A stretch of DNA of 64,000 bases, taken from assembly GCF_042433955.1 (NCBI RefSeq), contig NZ_JBHLUH010000061.1, positions 124,001 through 188,000 of the forward strand, read 5' to 3'. This document shows, piece by piece, positions 17,128 through 25,012 of this stretch. The notes under the pieces were generated by a model, which was not told where the DNA came from, ran no database searches, and saw only the letters and a program-made list of their open reading frames with translations. The position numbers and the translations under genes were made by a program. Source of the DNA: Phytohabitans kaempferiae. GTDB taxonomy: Bacteria; Actinomycetota; Actinomycetes; Mycobacteriales; Micromonosporaceae. Position 1 is the stretch's first letter, and each line of letters opens with the position of its first letter.

Positions 17128-17939
17128 CGGGCCGCCTCCTCGTCGTCGATCGCCAGTACGGTGCACGGCGCGCCCTCGGCGCCGGCCAGGAAGAGCGGCA
17201 GCACCGTGACCCGGACCCGCTTGCCGCGCAGCGCCCCGCAGTTGGCGAGCGCGGCGACCGGCGACATCGCGCCGTGCAGCACCACCGAGGAGGCCCAGTC
17301 CGGCGCGCCGCCGCCGGCGCCGCGGGCCGGCGTGTAGTGGCGCATGTAGATACGCGCCTGCTGGGAGGGGAACGGCGGCCGGTCCCAGGGCGCCCGCGAG
17401 GCCCACTCCGGAAACATGTACGCCTCGCCGGTGTTGCCGATGTACGCGCAGTCGGTGAGCATCAGGTCGCTGCCGCGCTCGGTCATCACCTCGGCGAGGC
17501 GCCGCGCGCCGTCGAGGGCGAAGTGCGGCGTGGTGCTCGCGTACTCGTCGCCGAGCGTGCGGTATCGCTCCTCGTCGCCCCAGCCGGTGCGCAGCAGCAC
17601 GGCGTCGCCGTCGCGGTAGTCCGGGTCCTTGGCGAGCGTGCGGTCGATGTCGTCGGCGGTGATCTCCCCGCCGGCGCCCTTCGGCACGTCGATGACGACG
17701 GTCTCGCGGTTGACCAGCGTGCTGTAGTCCAGCTCGTGGATGCGCGGCGCGTCGTCGTCGTAGCAGGCGCCGAGCATGAGCCGCGTGCCGGCCTCGCTGT
17801 GGAAGCTCATCCGATGCGTCGCCAGGCCGTGCCGCTCGTGGGTCAGCGCCGGCGTGAGCTGAAACGGCGAGTCCCAGGCCCAGACGTTGCCGACCGGCAT
17901 GAACGGATACAGCGGCAGGGTCAGGTTGATCGTTGTCAT
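17124..17939 (-). CDS. Cyclase-family protein, non-canonical (second of a pair)
   Basis: A 271-residue sister of the downstream protein. The region matching the metal motif reads EAGTRLMLGACY, so GTH has become GTR and the following ligands are gone, in the same pattern as its partner. Shared blocks are STLVNRETVVIDVP, GDAVLLRTGWGDEE and LMLTDCAYIGNTGEAY. The coincident change in both copies argues that they belong to a distinct subfamily rather than to random decay. ATGA overlaps at both ends couple it to the GntR gene upstream and the sister gene downstream. Confidence 0.82.
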   Translation of the reverse strand: MTTINLTLPLYPFMPVGNVWAWDSPFQLTPALTHERHGLATHRMSFHSEAGTRLMLGACYDDDAPRIHELDYSTLVNRETVVIDVPKGAGGEITADDIDRTLAKDPDYRDGDAVLLRTGWGDEERYRTLGDEYASTTPHFALDGARRLAEVMTERGSDLMLTDCAYIGNTGEAYMFPEWASRAPWDRPPFPSQQARIYMRHYTPARGAGGGAPDWASSVVLHGAMSPVAALANCGALRGKRVRVTVLPLFLAGAEGAPCTVLAIDDEEAAR

Positions 17940-18649
17940 CGCGGTGCGCCTCCATCGGAACTGGGGAAACACAGCCGGGGCTGGGCGGCGGCCCAACGCC
18001 GGCGCTGGTCGGCCATCACGCCGCCGACCAGGTACACGTGCGCGATGACCTGCTCCGAGATCGCCTCGGCATCGCCACCGCGCACCACGTCGAGCAGCAC
18101 GCGGTGCGGCTCGGCGATGTCTTCCAGGCCGAGCGTGGGACCGACCATGTTGAGCCACATCCGGAACAGCACGTGCTGCTCGTCCCACGCCTTCATGACC
18201 CGGGGGAGACCGCACGGCTCGCAGAGGGCCCGGTGGAACCGGTAGTCGAGGTCGGCGATGCGGCGCGTGTCGCCGGCGACCGAGGCTTCGTGCATCTGCC
18301 CGATGAGGTCTTCGAGCTCGGCGATGGTCGCCGCCTCCAGGCGTGGCGACGCCTGCTGGTACGCGAGCGTCTCCAGCACCGTGCGGATCATGTGCAGCTC
18401 GTGCACGTCGTCTTCGGTCAGTTGGACGACCCGGGTCGAGCGAGCCGACTCGTCGACCAGCAGCCCGTCCCGCTTGAGCAGCCAGATCGCCTCGCGGAGC
18501 GGGGCCCGGCTCACGCCGAGCTGCTTCGCGACCGCGTCTTCGACGATGCGCGTGCCCGGCGGCAGCGTGCCGTCGAGGATCGCGCTGCGCAGCACGTCGT
18601 ACGTCGACGCGCTCAACGCGACCTTCGGCGGGACGCGCAGGCCGGTCAT
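17936..18649 (-). CDS. GntR-family regulator with FCD domain
   Basis: A 237-residue FadR-subfamily repressor. The winged helix-turn-helix is at residues about 10-75 (GTRIVEDAVAKQLGVSRAPL), and the helical FCD effector domain is at about 85-215. It has the metal-ligand pattern of an Asp in IADLDYRFHRAL and later histidines (EPHRVLLD, IAHVYLVGG). FCD proteins sense organic acids. ATG 18649 has AAGGGG 8 bases upstream; the open frame extends further but crosses the operators. It is the first gene of the eight-gene operon and probably represses it until the substrate binds. Confidence 0.9.
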   Translation of the reverse strand: MTGLRVPPKVALSASTYDVLRSAILDGTLPPGTRIVEDAVAKQLGVSRAPLREAIWLLKRDGLLVDESARSTRVVQLTEDDVHELHMIRTVLETLAYQQASPRLEAATIAELEDLIGQMHEASVAGDTRRIADLDYRFHRALCEPCGLPRVMKAWDEQHVLFRMWLNMVGPTLGLEDIAEPHRVLLDVVRGGDAEAISEQVIAHVYLVGGVMADQRRRWAAAQPRLCFPSSDGGAPR

Positions 18650-18699
18650 GGCCGACACCCCTTCGGCTGATCTCACCACTCCGTGACCTTCCCTCAAGC

Positions 18700-18735
18700 T
18701 ATCGTCGACGATACCCGGCGCTATCGTCGACGGTA
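18700..18735. promoter_or_regulatory. Tandem palindromic operator for the GntR regulator
   Basis: Two 14-bp palindromes, TATCGTCGACGATA (18700-18713, perfect) and TATCGTCGACGGTA (18722-18735, one mismatch), have their centres 22 bases apart, about two helical turns. The core GTCGAC fits the GT-N-N-AC pattern of FadR-subfamily operators. They lie 51-86 bases upstream of the regulator start, where they would control the whole operon. Confidence 0.75.
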
Positions 18736-18900
18736 TCCGGTAGACGGAAACGTACGTGTAACAAGATTCGATTGTCAAGGGGTGGCTTGAACTGGGAAAA
18801 CTACGCTACGTAAATGATGCGGAGGCGTGATGTAGCTCAGTCGGCACACATGATCGTCACAGTTCGCCCTGCCAGCCTCGCTACATAGGGTGACGGCGCG

Positions 18901-19165
18901 ATGGGCAAGGTCGCCGCGCAGCTGCGCCCCGGCCGGATCGGCATGCGACCCCACCTCGGCTGCCGTGGCGCGGAGAAAGGTGCGGCGGCTCCGGGACGCC
19001 GGCATCACCATCCCGGTCGACTACACGTACACCGACAGTGCCGTCGACCTGCCGCTGCTGCACGCCGCCACACACCGATTCCTCATCGAGCCCTCCGCCC
19101 GCGACCTGAGCCGCATCCAGGCGGCACTCCCCGACGGCACGACGATCCTGCGCGCGGGCGTGTGA
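18901..19165 (+). pseudogene. Frameshifted remnant of a HAD-superfamily hydrolase
   Basis: The C-terminal half of a HAD (phosphoserine phosphatase/IB-like) protein is readable. It runs ..GCRGAEK in one frame, then VRRLRDAGI, DYTYTDSAVDLPLLHAA and a short tail in the next. Deleting one G from AAAGGTG at about 18977-18981 restores a continuous GAEKVRRLRDAGI. The catalytic N-terminal DxDxT motif is absent, so the gene is both truncated and frameshifted. The conserved YTDSxxDLPLL motif identifies the family. The bases upstream (18779-18900) show no gene. Confidence 0.65.
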
Positions 19166-19267
19166 CGCGTACACCGTCCGGTGTATGCCGTCGTCCCGCA
19201 GAGTCGAGGAGGGTGACGGCGGCGAGACGACGCGGAGGGGCGGGGCGCGTTCCTAGCGTCGTCCGCC

Positions 19268-19915
19268 ATGGACCTGATGCAGACGCGCACCACCAGAATC
19301 CTGGCCGGGCTCGCCGCCGCTCCCATCGCCATAGCCCTGGCCGACCTTGCCAACCCCCAGTGGAGCTGGGTCGAGGTGATGGGCAGCCACTTCGTCAACG
19401 GCCGGGCCGGCTGGCTCATCACGATCGCCGGTGTGGCGGCCGCGACCGCCTCGGCGAGCCTGATCGCGCCGGCCGCCGCGTACACGCGTGGGCACCGGGC
19501 CGGCCTCTGGCTGATCGGTGTCTGGGCCGTCGGGATGCTGATCGCGGGCCTCGTGCCCGCCGACCCGCCCGGGCAGTGGGACGACCCGAGCGCCGCGAAC
19601 CTCGTACACGGACTCGGCGGGCTCGCCGCCTTCCTCGCGCTGCCGGCCGCGGCGCTGCTGCTCACCCGGACCTGGCTGCGCGACGAACGGTGGCGGCGGG
19701 CGCACCGCCCGCTCGCGGTCGCGGCCGCCACGACCGTGGTGACGCTGTGCGCGTTCGCGGTCGCCTGGGTCGATGTCATCGACGGCCCGCAGCTCGGCGT
19801 CGGGCCGTACCCGAGCGTCGTCGGGCTGCTCGAACGGGTCATGATCTGGTCCTATGCCGGGTGGCTCGCCGTGGTGGCGGTCGCCCTGCACCGGATGCGT
19901 CCAGAGGAGGGCTGA
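19268..19915 (+). CDS. DUF998 domain-containing membrane protein
   Basis: A 215-residue protein with six hydrophobic segments and the family hallmarks GLVPADPPGQWD and NLVHGLGGLAAF between segments three and four. DUF998 proteins are integral membrane proteins of unknown function, often near two-component systems. It ends 5 bases before the histidine kinase start, so it probably belongs to the same operon and might be its sensory or target partner (inference). Confidence 0.85.
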   Translation: MDLMQTRTTRILAGLAAAPIAIALADLANPQWSWVEVMGSHFVNGRAGWLITIAGVAAATASASLIAPAAAYTRGHRAGLWLIGVWAVGMLIAGLVPADPPGQWDDPSAANLVHGLGGLAAFLALPAAALLLTRTWLRDERWRRAHRPLAVAAATTVVTLCAFAVAWVDVIDGPQLGVGPYPSVVGLLERVMIWSYAGWLAVVAVALHRMRPEEG

Positions 19916-19920
19916 CGGCG

Positions 19921-21024
19921 ATGCGATGGCGGACGACAGCGTTCGCCGCCGCGGTCACCCTGGTCGGGATACCGGCCGGAGTGGCAGTCGGCGGCGGCAC
20001 GGTCACCGCGGCCGGGGTCGGTGCGCTCGCGCCGGCGCTCGCGGTCGCGGTGCTGCTCGCCCGGCGGTGGCCCCTCGCCGCACTGCTGGTCTCCTGGGCC
20101 ACGGTGGTCGCACACCGTACCGCCGGGCTCGTCGAGGTGGGCTGGGTCTGGCCGGCGTCGGCGGCCTTCGCGCTCGCCGTCGTGGCCGGGCGGGCGGGCT
20201 GGGCGTACCTCGTCGGGGCGGTCGGGGTCGCGTTCGCCGCGAACTGGGAGTGGAGCGTCGCCGGACACCAGCCCGAGTGGGTCGCCGCGCACGTCGGAGT
20301 GGAGGCGTTGTGGCTCGCCGTGGTGCTCGCCGGCGCCACCGCGTACCGGGACCGGCGGCGCTGGCAGGAGGAGGCCGCGGCGCGCCTGCGGCAGGCGGAG
20401 CACGAGCGGGAGGTGGATTCCGCCCGCCGCCGCGCCGAGGAGCGGGTACGCGTCGCCCGCGAGGTGCACGACGTCGTCGCGCACACGCTGGCCGCGGTCG
20501 GCGTCCACCTCAACGTCGCGCTGGACACGATCGAGACCGAGCCGGCGGAGGCGAGGGCCGCGCTGCGCCTGGCCCAGGACGTGCGGGGCGCCGCGATGGC
20601 CGACCTGAAGAGCCTGGTCGGGGTGCTGCGGGACGGCACCGCGCCGGTCGCCGGCCTCGACGGCATCGACGATCTCGTGCGGCGGTCGGGGCTGGCGGTC
20701 ACGCTCGACGAGACGGGCGACCGGGGCGGCGTACCGGCGCCGGCGTCGCGCGCCGCGTACCGGATCGTGCAGGAGGCCCTGACCAACAGCGTGCGGCACG
20801 GGGCGGCGACCCGCGCGGACGTCGTGCTCCGGTACGGCCCGCGCGAGCTGACCGTCGCGGTGACCGACAACGGCGCCGCCGCCGGCGATGCGGTCCGCGG
20901 CGGCGAGGGGCACGGCATCCTCGGGATGCGGGAGCGGGTCGCCGCGCTCGGCGGCACGCTCACCGCCGGCCCGGCCTACGGCGGCGGGTTCACGGTCCGC
21001 GCGACGATACCGACGGAGGTGTGA
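19921..21024 (+). CDS. NarL-type sensor histidine kinase
   Basis: A 367-residue kinase. About four or five membrane segments fill residues 1-140, followed by a basic/acidic coiled linker (about 145-175). The HisKA_3 dimerisation box has the phosphorylated H183 (REVHDVVAHTLA), and the HATPase domain has EALTNSVRHG and GHGILGMRERVAALGG. No extracellular sensor domain is evident, so it probably senses within the membrane, like LiaS/DesK-type kinases. It is followed after one base by its response regulator. Confidence 0.92.
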   Translation: MRWRTTAFAAAVTLVGIPAGVAVGGGTVTAAGVGALAPALAVAVLLARRWPLAALLVSWATVVAHRTAGLVEVGWVWPASAAFALAVVAGRAGWAYLVGAVGVAFAANWEWSVAGHQPEWVAAHVGVEALWLAVVLAGATAYRDRRRWQEEAAARLRQAEHEREVDSARRRAEERVRVAREVHDVVAHTLAAVGVHLNVALDTIETEPAEARAALRLAQDVRGAAMADLKSLVGVLRDGTAPVAGLDGIDDLVRRSGLAVTLDETGDRGGVPAPASRAAYRIVQEALTNSVRHGAATRADVVLRYGPRELTVAVTDNGAAAGDAVRGGEGHGILGMRERVAALGGTLTAGPAYGGGFTVRATIPTEV

Positions 21025-21025
21025 C

Positions 21026-21697
21026 GTGGCCGTCACCGTACTGCTCGCCGACGACCAGCACCTGGTGCGGGCCGGGTTCCGCAGCCTGCTGCGGCGCGAC
21101 CGGGACATCGCGGTCGTCGGCGAGGCGTCCACCGGCGACGAGGCCGTCCGCGCCGCACGCGCGCTGCGGCCGGACGTCGTACTCATGGACATCCGCATGC
21201 CCGGCCTCGACGGCATCGCGGCCACCGCGCGGATCGTCGCGGACGCGGCGCTGCCCGGCTGCCGGGTCGTCATCCTCACGACCTTCGAGACCGACGAGTA
21301 CGTCTTCGCCGCGCTCGCCGCCGGCGCGAGCGGCTTCCTCACCAAGGAGGTCGACCCGGAGGGCCTGCGTCGCGCGGTGCACGTGGTGGCGGCCGGCGAG
21401 GCTCTGCTGTCGCCGAGCGTCACGCGGCGGGTCATCGAGGAGTTCGCCCACCGGCCCGTCCCGGCCGGTGACGACGGGCGCCGGCTTGCCGTGCTCACCG
21501 AGCGGGAGCGGGAGGTCGTCCGCCTGGTCGCCACCGGTCTCGGCAACGACGACATCGCCCGCCGCCTGGTGATCAGCCCGCTCACCGCCAAGACCCACGT
21601 CACCCGCGCCATCGCCAAGCTCGGCGTGCGCGACCGGGTCCAGCTGGTGATCCTCGCCTACGAGACCGGCCTGGTGCGGCCCAACGAGCCTCGCTAG
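21026..21697 (+). CDS. LuxR/NarL-family response regulator
   Basis: A 223-residue regulator whose receiver domain has the phospho-acceptor D55 (VVLMDIRMPG) and conserved T and K switch residues (TTFETDEY, FLTKEV). A LuxR helix-turn-helix lies at residues about 155-215 (LTEREREVVRLVATGLGNDD). GTG 21026 follows GGAGG by 6 bases. It is cognate to the kinase just upstream. Its TAG stop lies in the sequence CTAG, which on the opposite strand is also the TAG stop of the convergent gene. Confidence 0.93.
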   Translation: MAVTVLLADDQHLVRAGFRSLLRRDRDIAVVGEASTGDEAVRAARALRPDVVLMDIRMPGLDGIAATARIVADAALPGCRVVILTTFETDEYVFAALAAGASGFLTKEVDPEGLRRAVHVVAAGEALLSPSVTRRVIEEFAHRPVPAGDDGRRLAVLTEREREVVRLVATGLGNDDIARRLVISPLTAKTHVTRAIAKLGVRDRVQLVILAYETGLVRPNEPR

Positions 21698-22509
21698 CCC
21701 GCGCCGGCCGGCGGCTCCGCCGCAGGCGGCTCCGCCGCAGGCGGCTCCTTCTCCGGCGGGTCGGCCGCTGGTGGTTCGCCGGGCGCGGGCGGCGTGGGGG
21801 CGGTGACCGGCAGGATGAGAGCGCTGACCGGGACCAGGGCGTAGCCCGGTGGCACCGGGTAGACGGACGGGTACACCGGTGTCTGGAGTGGCGGTGGCTG
21901 CTCCGGCCGGTAGTAGCGGTTCGACGGCGGCACCAGCAGGAGGACGGCGATGGCGACCGCCATCGCGATCGCGGCGAAGATGAGGATGGGGATGAGGATC
22001 GCCAGCCCGGAGGTGGGGCCGGCTGACTCGAGTTCGTAGAGCTTGTCGTAGAAGGGCGAATCCCCGGGCAGGAACTCCTCCTGCTCCAACTCCTCCGGCT
22101 CCAGGGCCAGCAGCGGGACCATCGCCAGTGTCCCCGCGCCGCCGGCTACGCCGCAGCACAGCAGCGGGAAGCCCGCGCCGACGCAGGTCAGGATGCGTGC
22201 CACGTTGCTGCCGGAGCGGACCGGCAGGGCCGTCGCCGCGAACAGGGCCAGCAGGGCGATCGCCGGCAGTCCGGTCATCACGGCCCATTCCACATTGAAC
22301 GCTCGTTCCATGCTGACCTCGTCCGGGTCGGCATTGGTCAGCTCCGCGGCCCGGTCGATGAGGCCGCTGTAGGCGACCGCGTCCACCACCATCAGCACGG
22401 CGAGCACCAGCAGCACGGCGACCAGGCCAAGCTGAAGACGGAACGCCACGGTCACGGTGGCCGGACGAGGCCGCGCGGCCGGCGGCGGACTCTCAGCGGG
22501 GATGATCAC
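21694..22509 (-). CDS. Membrane protein with proline-rich tail, function unknown
   Basis: A 271-residue protein I do not recognise. It has four hydrophobic segments (around residues 25-48, 78-97, 103-130 and 165-190), with an acidic loop (LALEPEELEQEEF) between the third and fourth. A cytosolic or external tail follows that is rich in proline and tyrosine and ends in three EPPAAEPPA-like repeats. The segment arrangement and Pro/Ala tail are common in actinobacterial orphan membrane proteins. It shares its stop codon bases with the convergent response regulator, so no terminator fits between them. Confidence 0.75.
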   Translation of the reverse strand: MIIPAESPPPAARPRPATVTVAFRLQLGLVAVLLVLAVLMVVDAVAYSGLIDRAAELTNADPDEVSMERAFNVEWAVMTGLPAIALLALFAATALPVRSGSNVARILTCVGAGFPLLCCGVAGGAGTLAMVPLLALEPEELEQEEFLPGDSPFYDKLYELESAGPTSGLAILIPILIFAAIAMAVAIAVLLLVPPSNRYYRPEQPPPLQTPVYPSVYPVPPGYALVPVSALILPVTAPTPPAPGEPPAADPPEKEPPAAEPPAAEPPAGAG

Positions 22510-22709
22510 GGCCGGACAGTACCGGTCCCGTGACCGCCTGTCGTCAGCTCTACGGCCGAGGTGCCCTCACGTATCCTCCCGGGGCAACCAACCGCGAGTC
22601 TGACGAACCACGGCCGCTGGCCGGAGTGCCGCGGCGCGGCCTCGGCACCAGCTTCGCCCGAATCCGGGCGGCGGGAGCCGGCCGCGAGGCGGCGTGAGAC
22701 CATCGCGCA

Positions 22710-23396
22710 ATGGATTCTGGGCGGACGGCTGGGCAGCCCTCGGGAGGTCGCGCGGGTCCGGCGGCGCCGGACTTCGACCGGCTGCTGGCCGACGGGTACG
22801 CGCACGACGCCAGCTACCTGCGGCCCGGCTGCGTGGCGACCGCGCGGGTCGTGCCCGGTGACCGGCTGCGGCTCCCGACCGGCCGGCTGGTGGCCGCCGA
22901 GCCGTTGGCGAACGGCTACCCGTTCACCCAGACCGTCCCGCCCGGCGACTACCCGGTCGAGGTCGTGCTGGCGCAGTACACCGACCAGGGCCAGCCACGC
23001 GGCGCCGTCTCCTTCACCGAGGTGGCCGCCGCCCGCGTGGTCGTGCGCCCCGAGCCGGCACACACCTGGCGCCTGGCCCTGCACGACGGCCAGGACGCCG
23101 CGGACCTGGCCGAGGGGGAGATCTTCGGCTACCCGGTCGACGGCGGCACCGGCTCGTTCGGCTCGGTCGAGGTGTTCCAGGCGCTGGTGGACGACGACGA
23201 GGCCCGCGACGACCTGATCGCCGACGCCTCCTTCGACCGCGACGAGCCATCCGTGACCTACACGCACGAGGAGACCGGCACCAACCTGGTCATGTTCACC
23301 TCCGGCGGCGGCGACGGCGTCTATCCCACGTGGGTCGGCTACACCGCCGGCGGCGAGGTGACCTGCTTTCTCACCGACTTCGGCGTGCTCACCTGA
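22710..23396 (+). CDS. DUF4241 domain-containing protein
   Basis: A 228-residue soluble protein. The C-terminal half carries DUF4241 signatures: a GYPVDGGTGSFGSVE block near residue 145 and YPTWVGYTAGGEVTCFLTDF at the end. The N-terminal 25 residues are disordered. The family has no known enzymatic role and occurs in single copies or beside toxin/immunity clusters. No such neighbours are visible here; a decayed epimerase fragment follows after 3 bases. ATG 22710 is chosen because no family-like sequence precedes it. Confidence 0.8.
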   Translation: MDSGRTAGQPSGGRAGPAAPDFDRLLADGYAHDASYLRPGCVATARVVPGDRLRLPTGRLVAAEPLANGYPFTQTVPPGDYPVEVVLAQYTDQGQPRGAVSFTEVAAARVVVRPEPAHTWRLALHDGQDAADLAEGEIFGYPVDGGTGSFGSVEVFQALVDDDEARDDLIADASFDRDEPSVTYTHEETGTNLVMFTSGGGDGVYPTWVGYTAGGEVTCFLTDFGVLT

Positions 23397-23399
23397 CCG

Positions 23400-23511
23400 A
23401 TGGACCTTCTCGTGGTGGGCGGCAGCGGCTTTCTCGGACTCGAGATCACCCGCCAGGCGCGGTGCCCGCGAGTTCCTCGCACGCACGGGCGAGGTGACCG
23501 TTGAGCGGTGA
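23400..23511 (+). pseudogene. Remnant of an NAD(P)-dependent epimerase/reductase
   Basis: The first 20 codons read MDLLVVGGSGFLGLEITRQA, a clear Rossmann-fold start with GGSGFLG. The sequence then jumps, via another frame, to AREFLARTGEVTVER and a TGA at 23509-23511. About 900 bases of a normal epimerase gene are missing, so this looks like an internal deletion that fused the two ends. The residual 3' end supplies the ribosome site for the next gene. Confidence 0.6.
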
Positions 23512-24664
23512 CCCGACACCGGTGCTGTGGGTCTGCGGCCCGCCGGGGGTCGGCAAGACCACGGTCGCCTGGGAGGTCTACGCCGGACTGGCGGCCGCCG
23601 GCGTCGAGGTCGGCTACGTCGACATCGACCAGTTGGGCATGTGCTATCCCGAGCCGGCGGGGGATCCGGGACGCTCCCGCCTGGCGGCGGCGAACCTCGG
23701 CGCGGTGGTGGCCGGCTACCGTGCGGCGGGCGCCCGTGCCGCCGTCGTGTCCGGTGTGGTCGATCCGGCCCGCGAGGCACACGCCGATCCGATCCCGGGC
23801 ATCGCGTTGACCACGTGCCGGCTGCGCGCGAGCGCCGACGACCTGGCCCGGCGGCTCGTCGCCCGCCAGGGCCACCGCGACACCGTCGCCCAGGCGCTGG
23901 CCGAGGCCGAAGCCCTGGACGCCAACGACATCGGCGACGTGTGCGTCGAAACCAGCGGCCTGCCGGTCGACCAGGTCGTCCGCCTGGTGCGGGAGCGCAC
24001 CGCCGGCTGGATCGCCAAGACCGCACCGGCGCCGGATGGCGGAGCGGCCCCGCCGCGAACTTCGGCCGGCGCCGCCGGTGGCCCGATCCTCTGGCTGTGC
24101 GGCGCGACCGGCGTCGGGAAGTCCGCCGCCGGCTTCGACCTCTACCTGCGGCACGTGCTGGGCCGGCAAATCCCCGGCGCCTTCGTCGACCTCGACCAGA
24201 TCGGCTTCTACGGCAGCCGAGTCGACCACGAAATGCGCGCCGGAATCCTGGCGGCCATGTGGCGAACCTTCCGCGCCGCAGGGGCCCGGTGCCTCACCAT
24301 GGTCGGCCCCGCCGAGGACGCCGCGGCGATCACGGTGTACGCCCGGGCGCTGCCGGCCGCGACCCTCACGGTGTGCCGGCTGCACGCCGGACGTGACGAG
24401 CTGACCCGCCGCGTCATGCTCCGTGGCCGGGGCGGCGCCTGGGCACAGCCGGGCGATCCGCTCAGAGGGCGGCCCGCCGAGCGCCTGTCGGCCGCCGCGG
24501 ACCAGGCCGCGGCCGAGGCCGAGATCCTGGAACGTGCGGCGGTCGGCGGCGTACGCGTCGACACCGACCGGCGTACCGTCGCGGAGGTCGCCGACGCGAT
24601 CGTCGCCGAGACAGGCTGGCCGAACGCGGCCGGCGGTGACACACACCGGCCACCGAGCCACTGA
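23501..24664 (+). CDS. Tandem P-loop kinase-like protein
   Basis: A 387-residue protein made of two homologous nucleotide-binding halves joined by a Pro/Ala linker (about residues 173-195). The first has GPPGVGKTT at 13-21 and YVDIDQLGMCYP; the second has GATGVGKSAAG near 203 and FVDLDQIGFYGS. Each half therefore carries a Walker A loop and a VDxDQ acidic motif as in small-molecule kinases, yet neither has a recognisable Walker B of AAA ATPases. It could phosphorylate a small metabolite or antibiotic, or sense nucleotides; the substrate is unknown. The TTG start has GAGGTGA upstream and overlaps the epimerase remnant. Confidence 0.75.
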   Translation: MSGDPTPVLWVCGPPGVGKTTVAWEVYAGLAAAGVEVGYVDIDQLGMCYPEPAGDPGRSRLAAANLGAVVAGYRAAGARAAVVSGVVDPAREAHADPIPGIALTTCRLRASADDLARRLVARQGHRDTVAQALAEAEALDANDIGDVCVETSGLPVDQVVRLVRERTAGWIAKTAPAPDGGAAPPRTSAGAAGGPILWLCGATGVGKSAAGFDLYLRHVLGRQIPGAFVDLDQIGFYGSRVDHEMRAGILAAMWRTFRAAGARCLTMVGPAEDAAAITVYARALPAATLTVCRLHAGRDELTRRVMLRGRGGAWAQPGDPLRGRPAERLSAAADQAAAEAEILERAAVGGVRVDTDRRTVAEVADAIVAETGWPNAAGGDTHRPPSH

Positions 24665-24891
24665 CGCGGCGGGCGTCAGCGTCCGGCTACGACGGTCGAG
24701 CCCCAGCGAGCGTGGCACCGAGGGCGTCGCGGGCGTGCACGTGCGCGGTGGCGAGGGCGTCCGCGGCGGTGGTGAGGATGTGCGGTTGGACGACGTGCGG
24801 GCGGTGGCGCGCCGGTACGCGCCGGTTCGGTTTGGGGTCACGGGGACAGCTCCAGATGGGGATTGCGGGACGCGACCTCGGGCCGGCATTG

Positions 24892-24905
24892 TGAGAGCGT
24901 TCTCA
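24892..24905. promoter_or_regulatory. LacI-type operator, copy 1
   Basis: TGAGAGCGTTCTCA fits the LacI-family operator pattern TG-N3-A-CG-T-N3-CA, with one break in the palindrome. It lies in a 660-base gap that has no LacI gene and no sugar genes; see the second copy at 25013. Confidence 0.6.
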
Positions 24906-25012
24906 CGCTTCTAGCTGGTTGTGAAGATGACTATCAATACGCAGAAATCGGGTCTGTAAAAGGCAATGTGGTTAACTGAGCCATTCGGATACTGGATTGG
25001 TGGAGTCGGATC
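24906..25012. other. AT-richer promoter-like segment between two LacI-type operators
   Basis: This 107-base stretch is clearly poorer in G+C than its surroundings (for example GTAAAAGGCAATGTGGTTAA) and lies exactly between the two operators. It looks like the regulatory region of a lost sugar operon. The rest of the gap (24665-24891 and 25027-25311) shows no gene. Confidence 0.45.

Noticed and set aside
18829..18895. tRNA-like beginning GATGTAGCTCAGTCGGCAC
   Set aside because: The first 17 bases match the 5' part of many tRNAs, and GTTCG appears later, but no acceptor, anticodon or T stem can be paired. At most it is a fragment left by an integration event.
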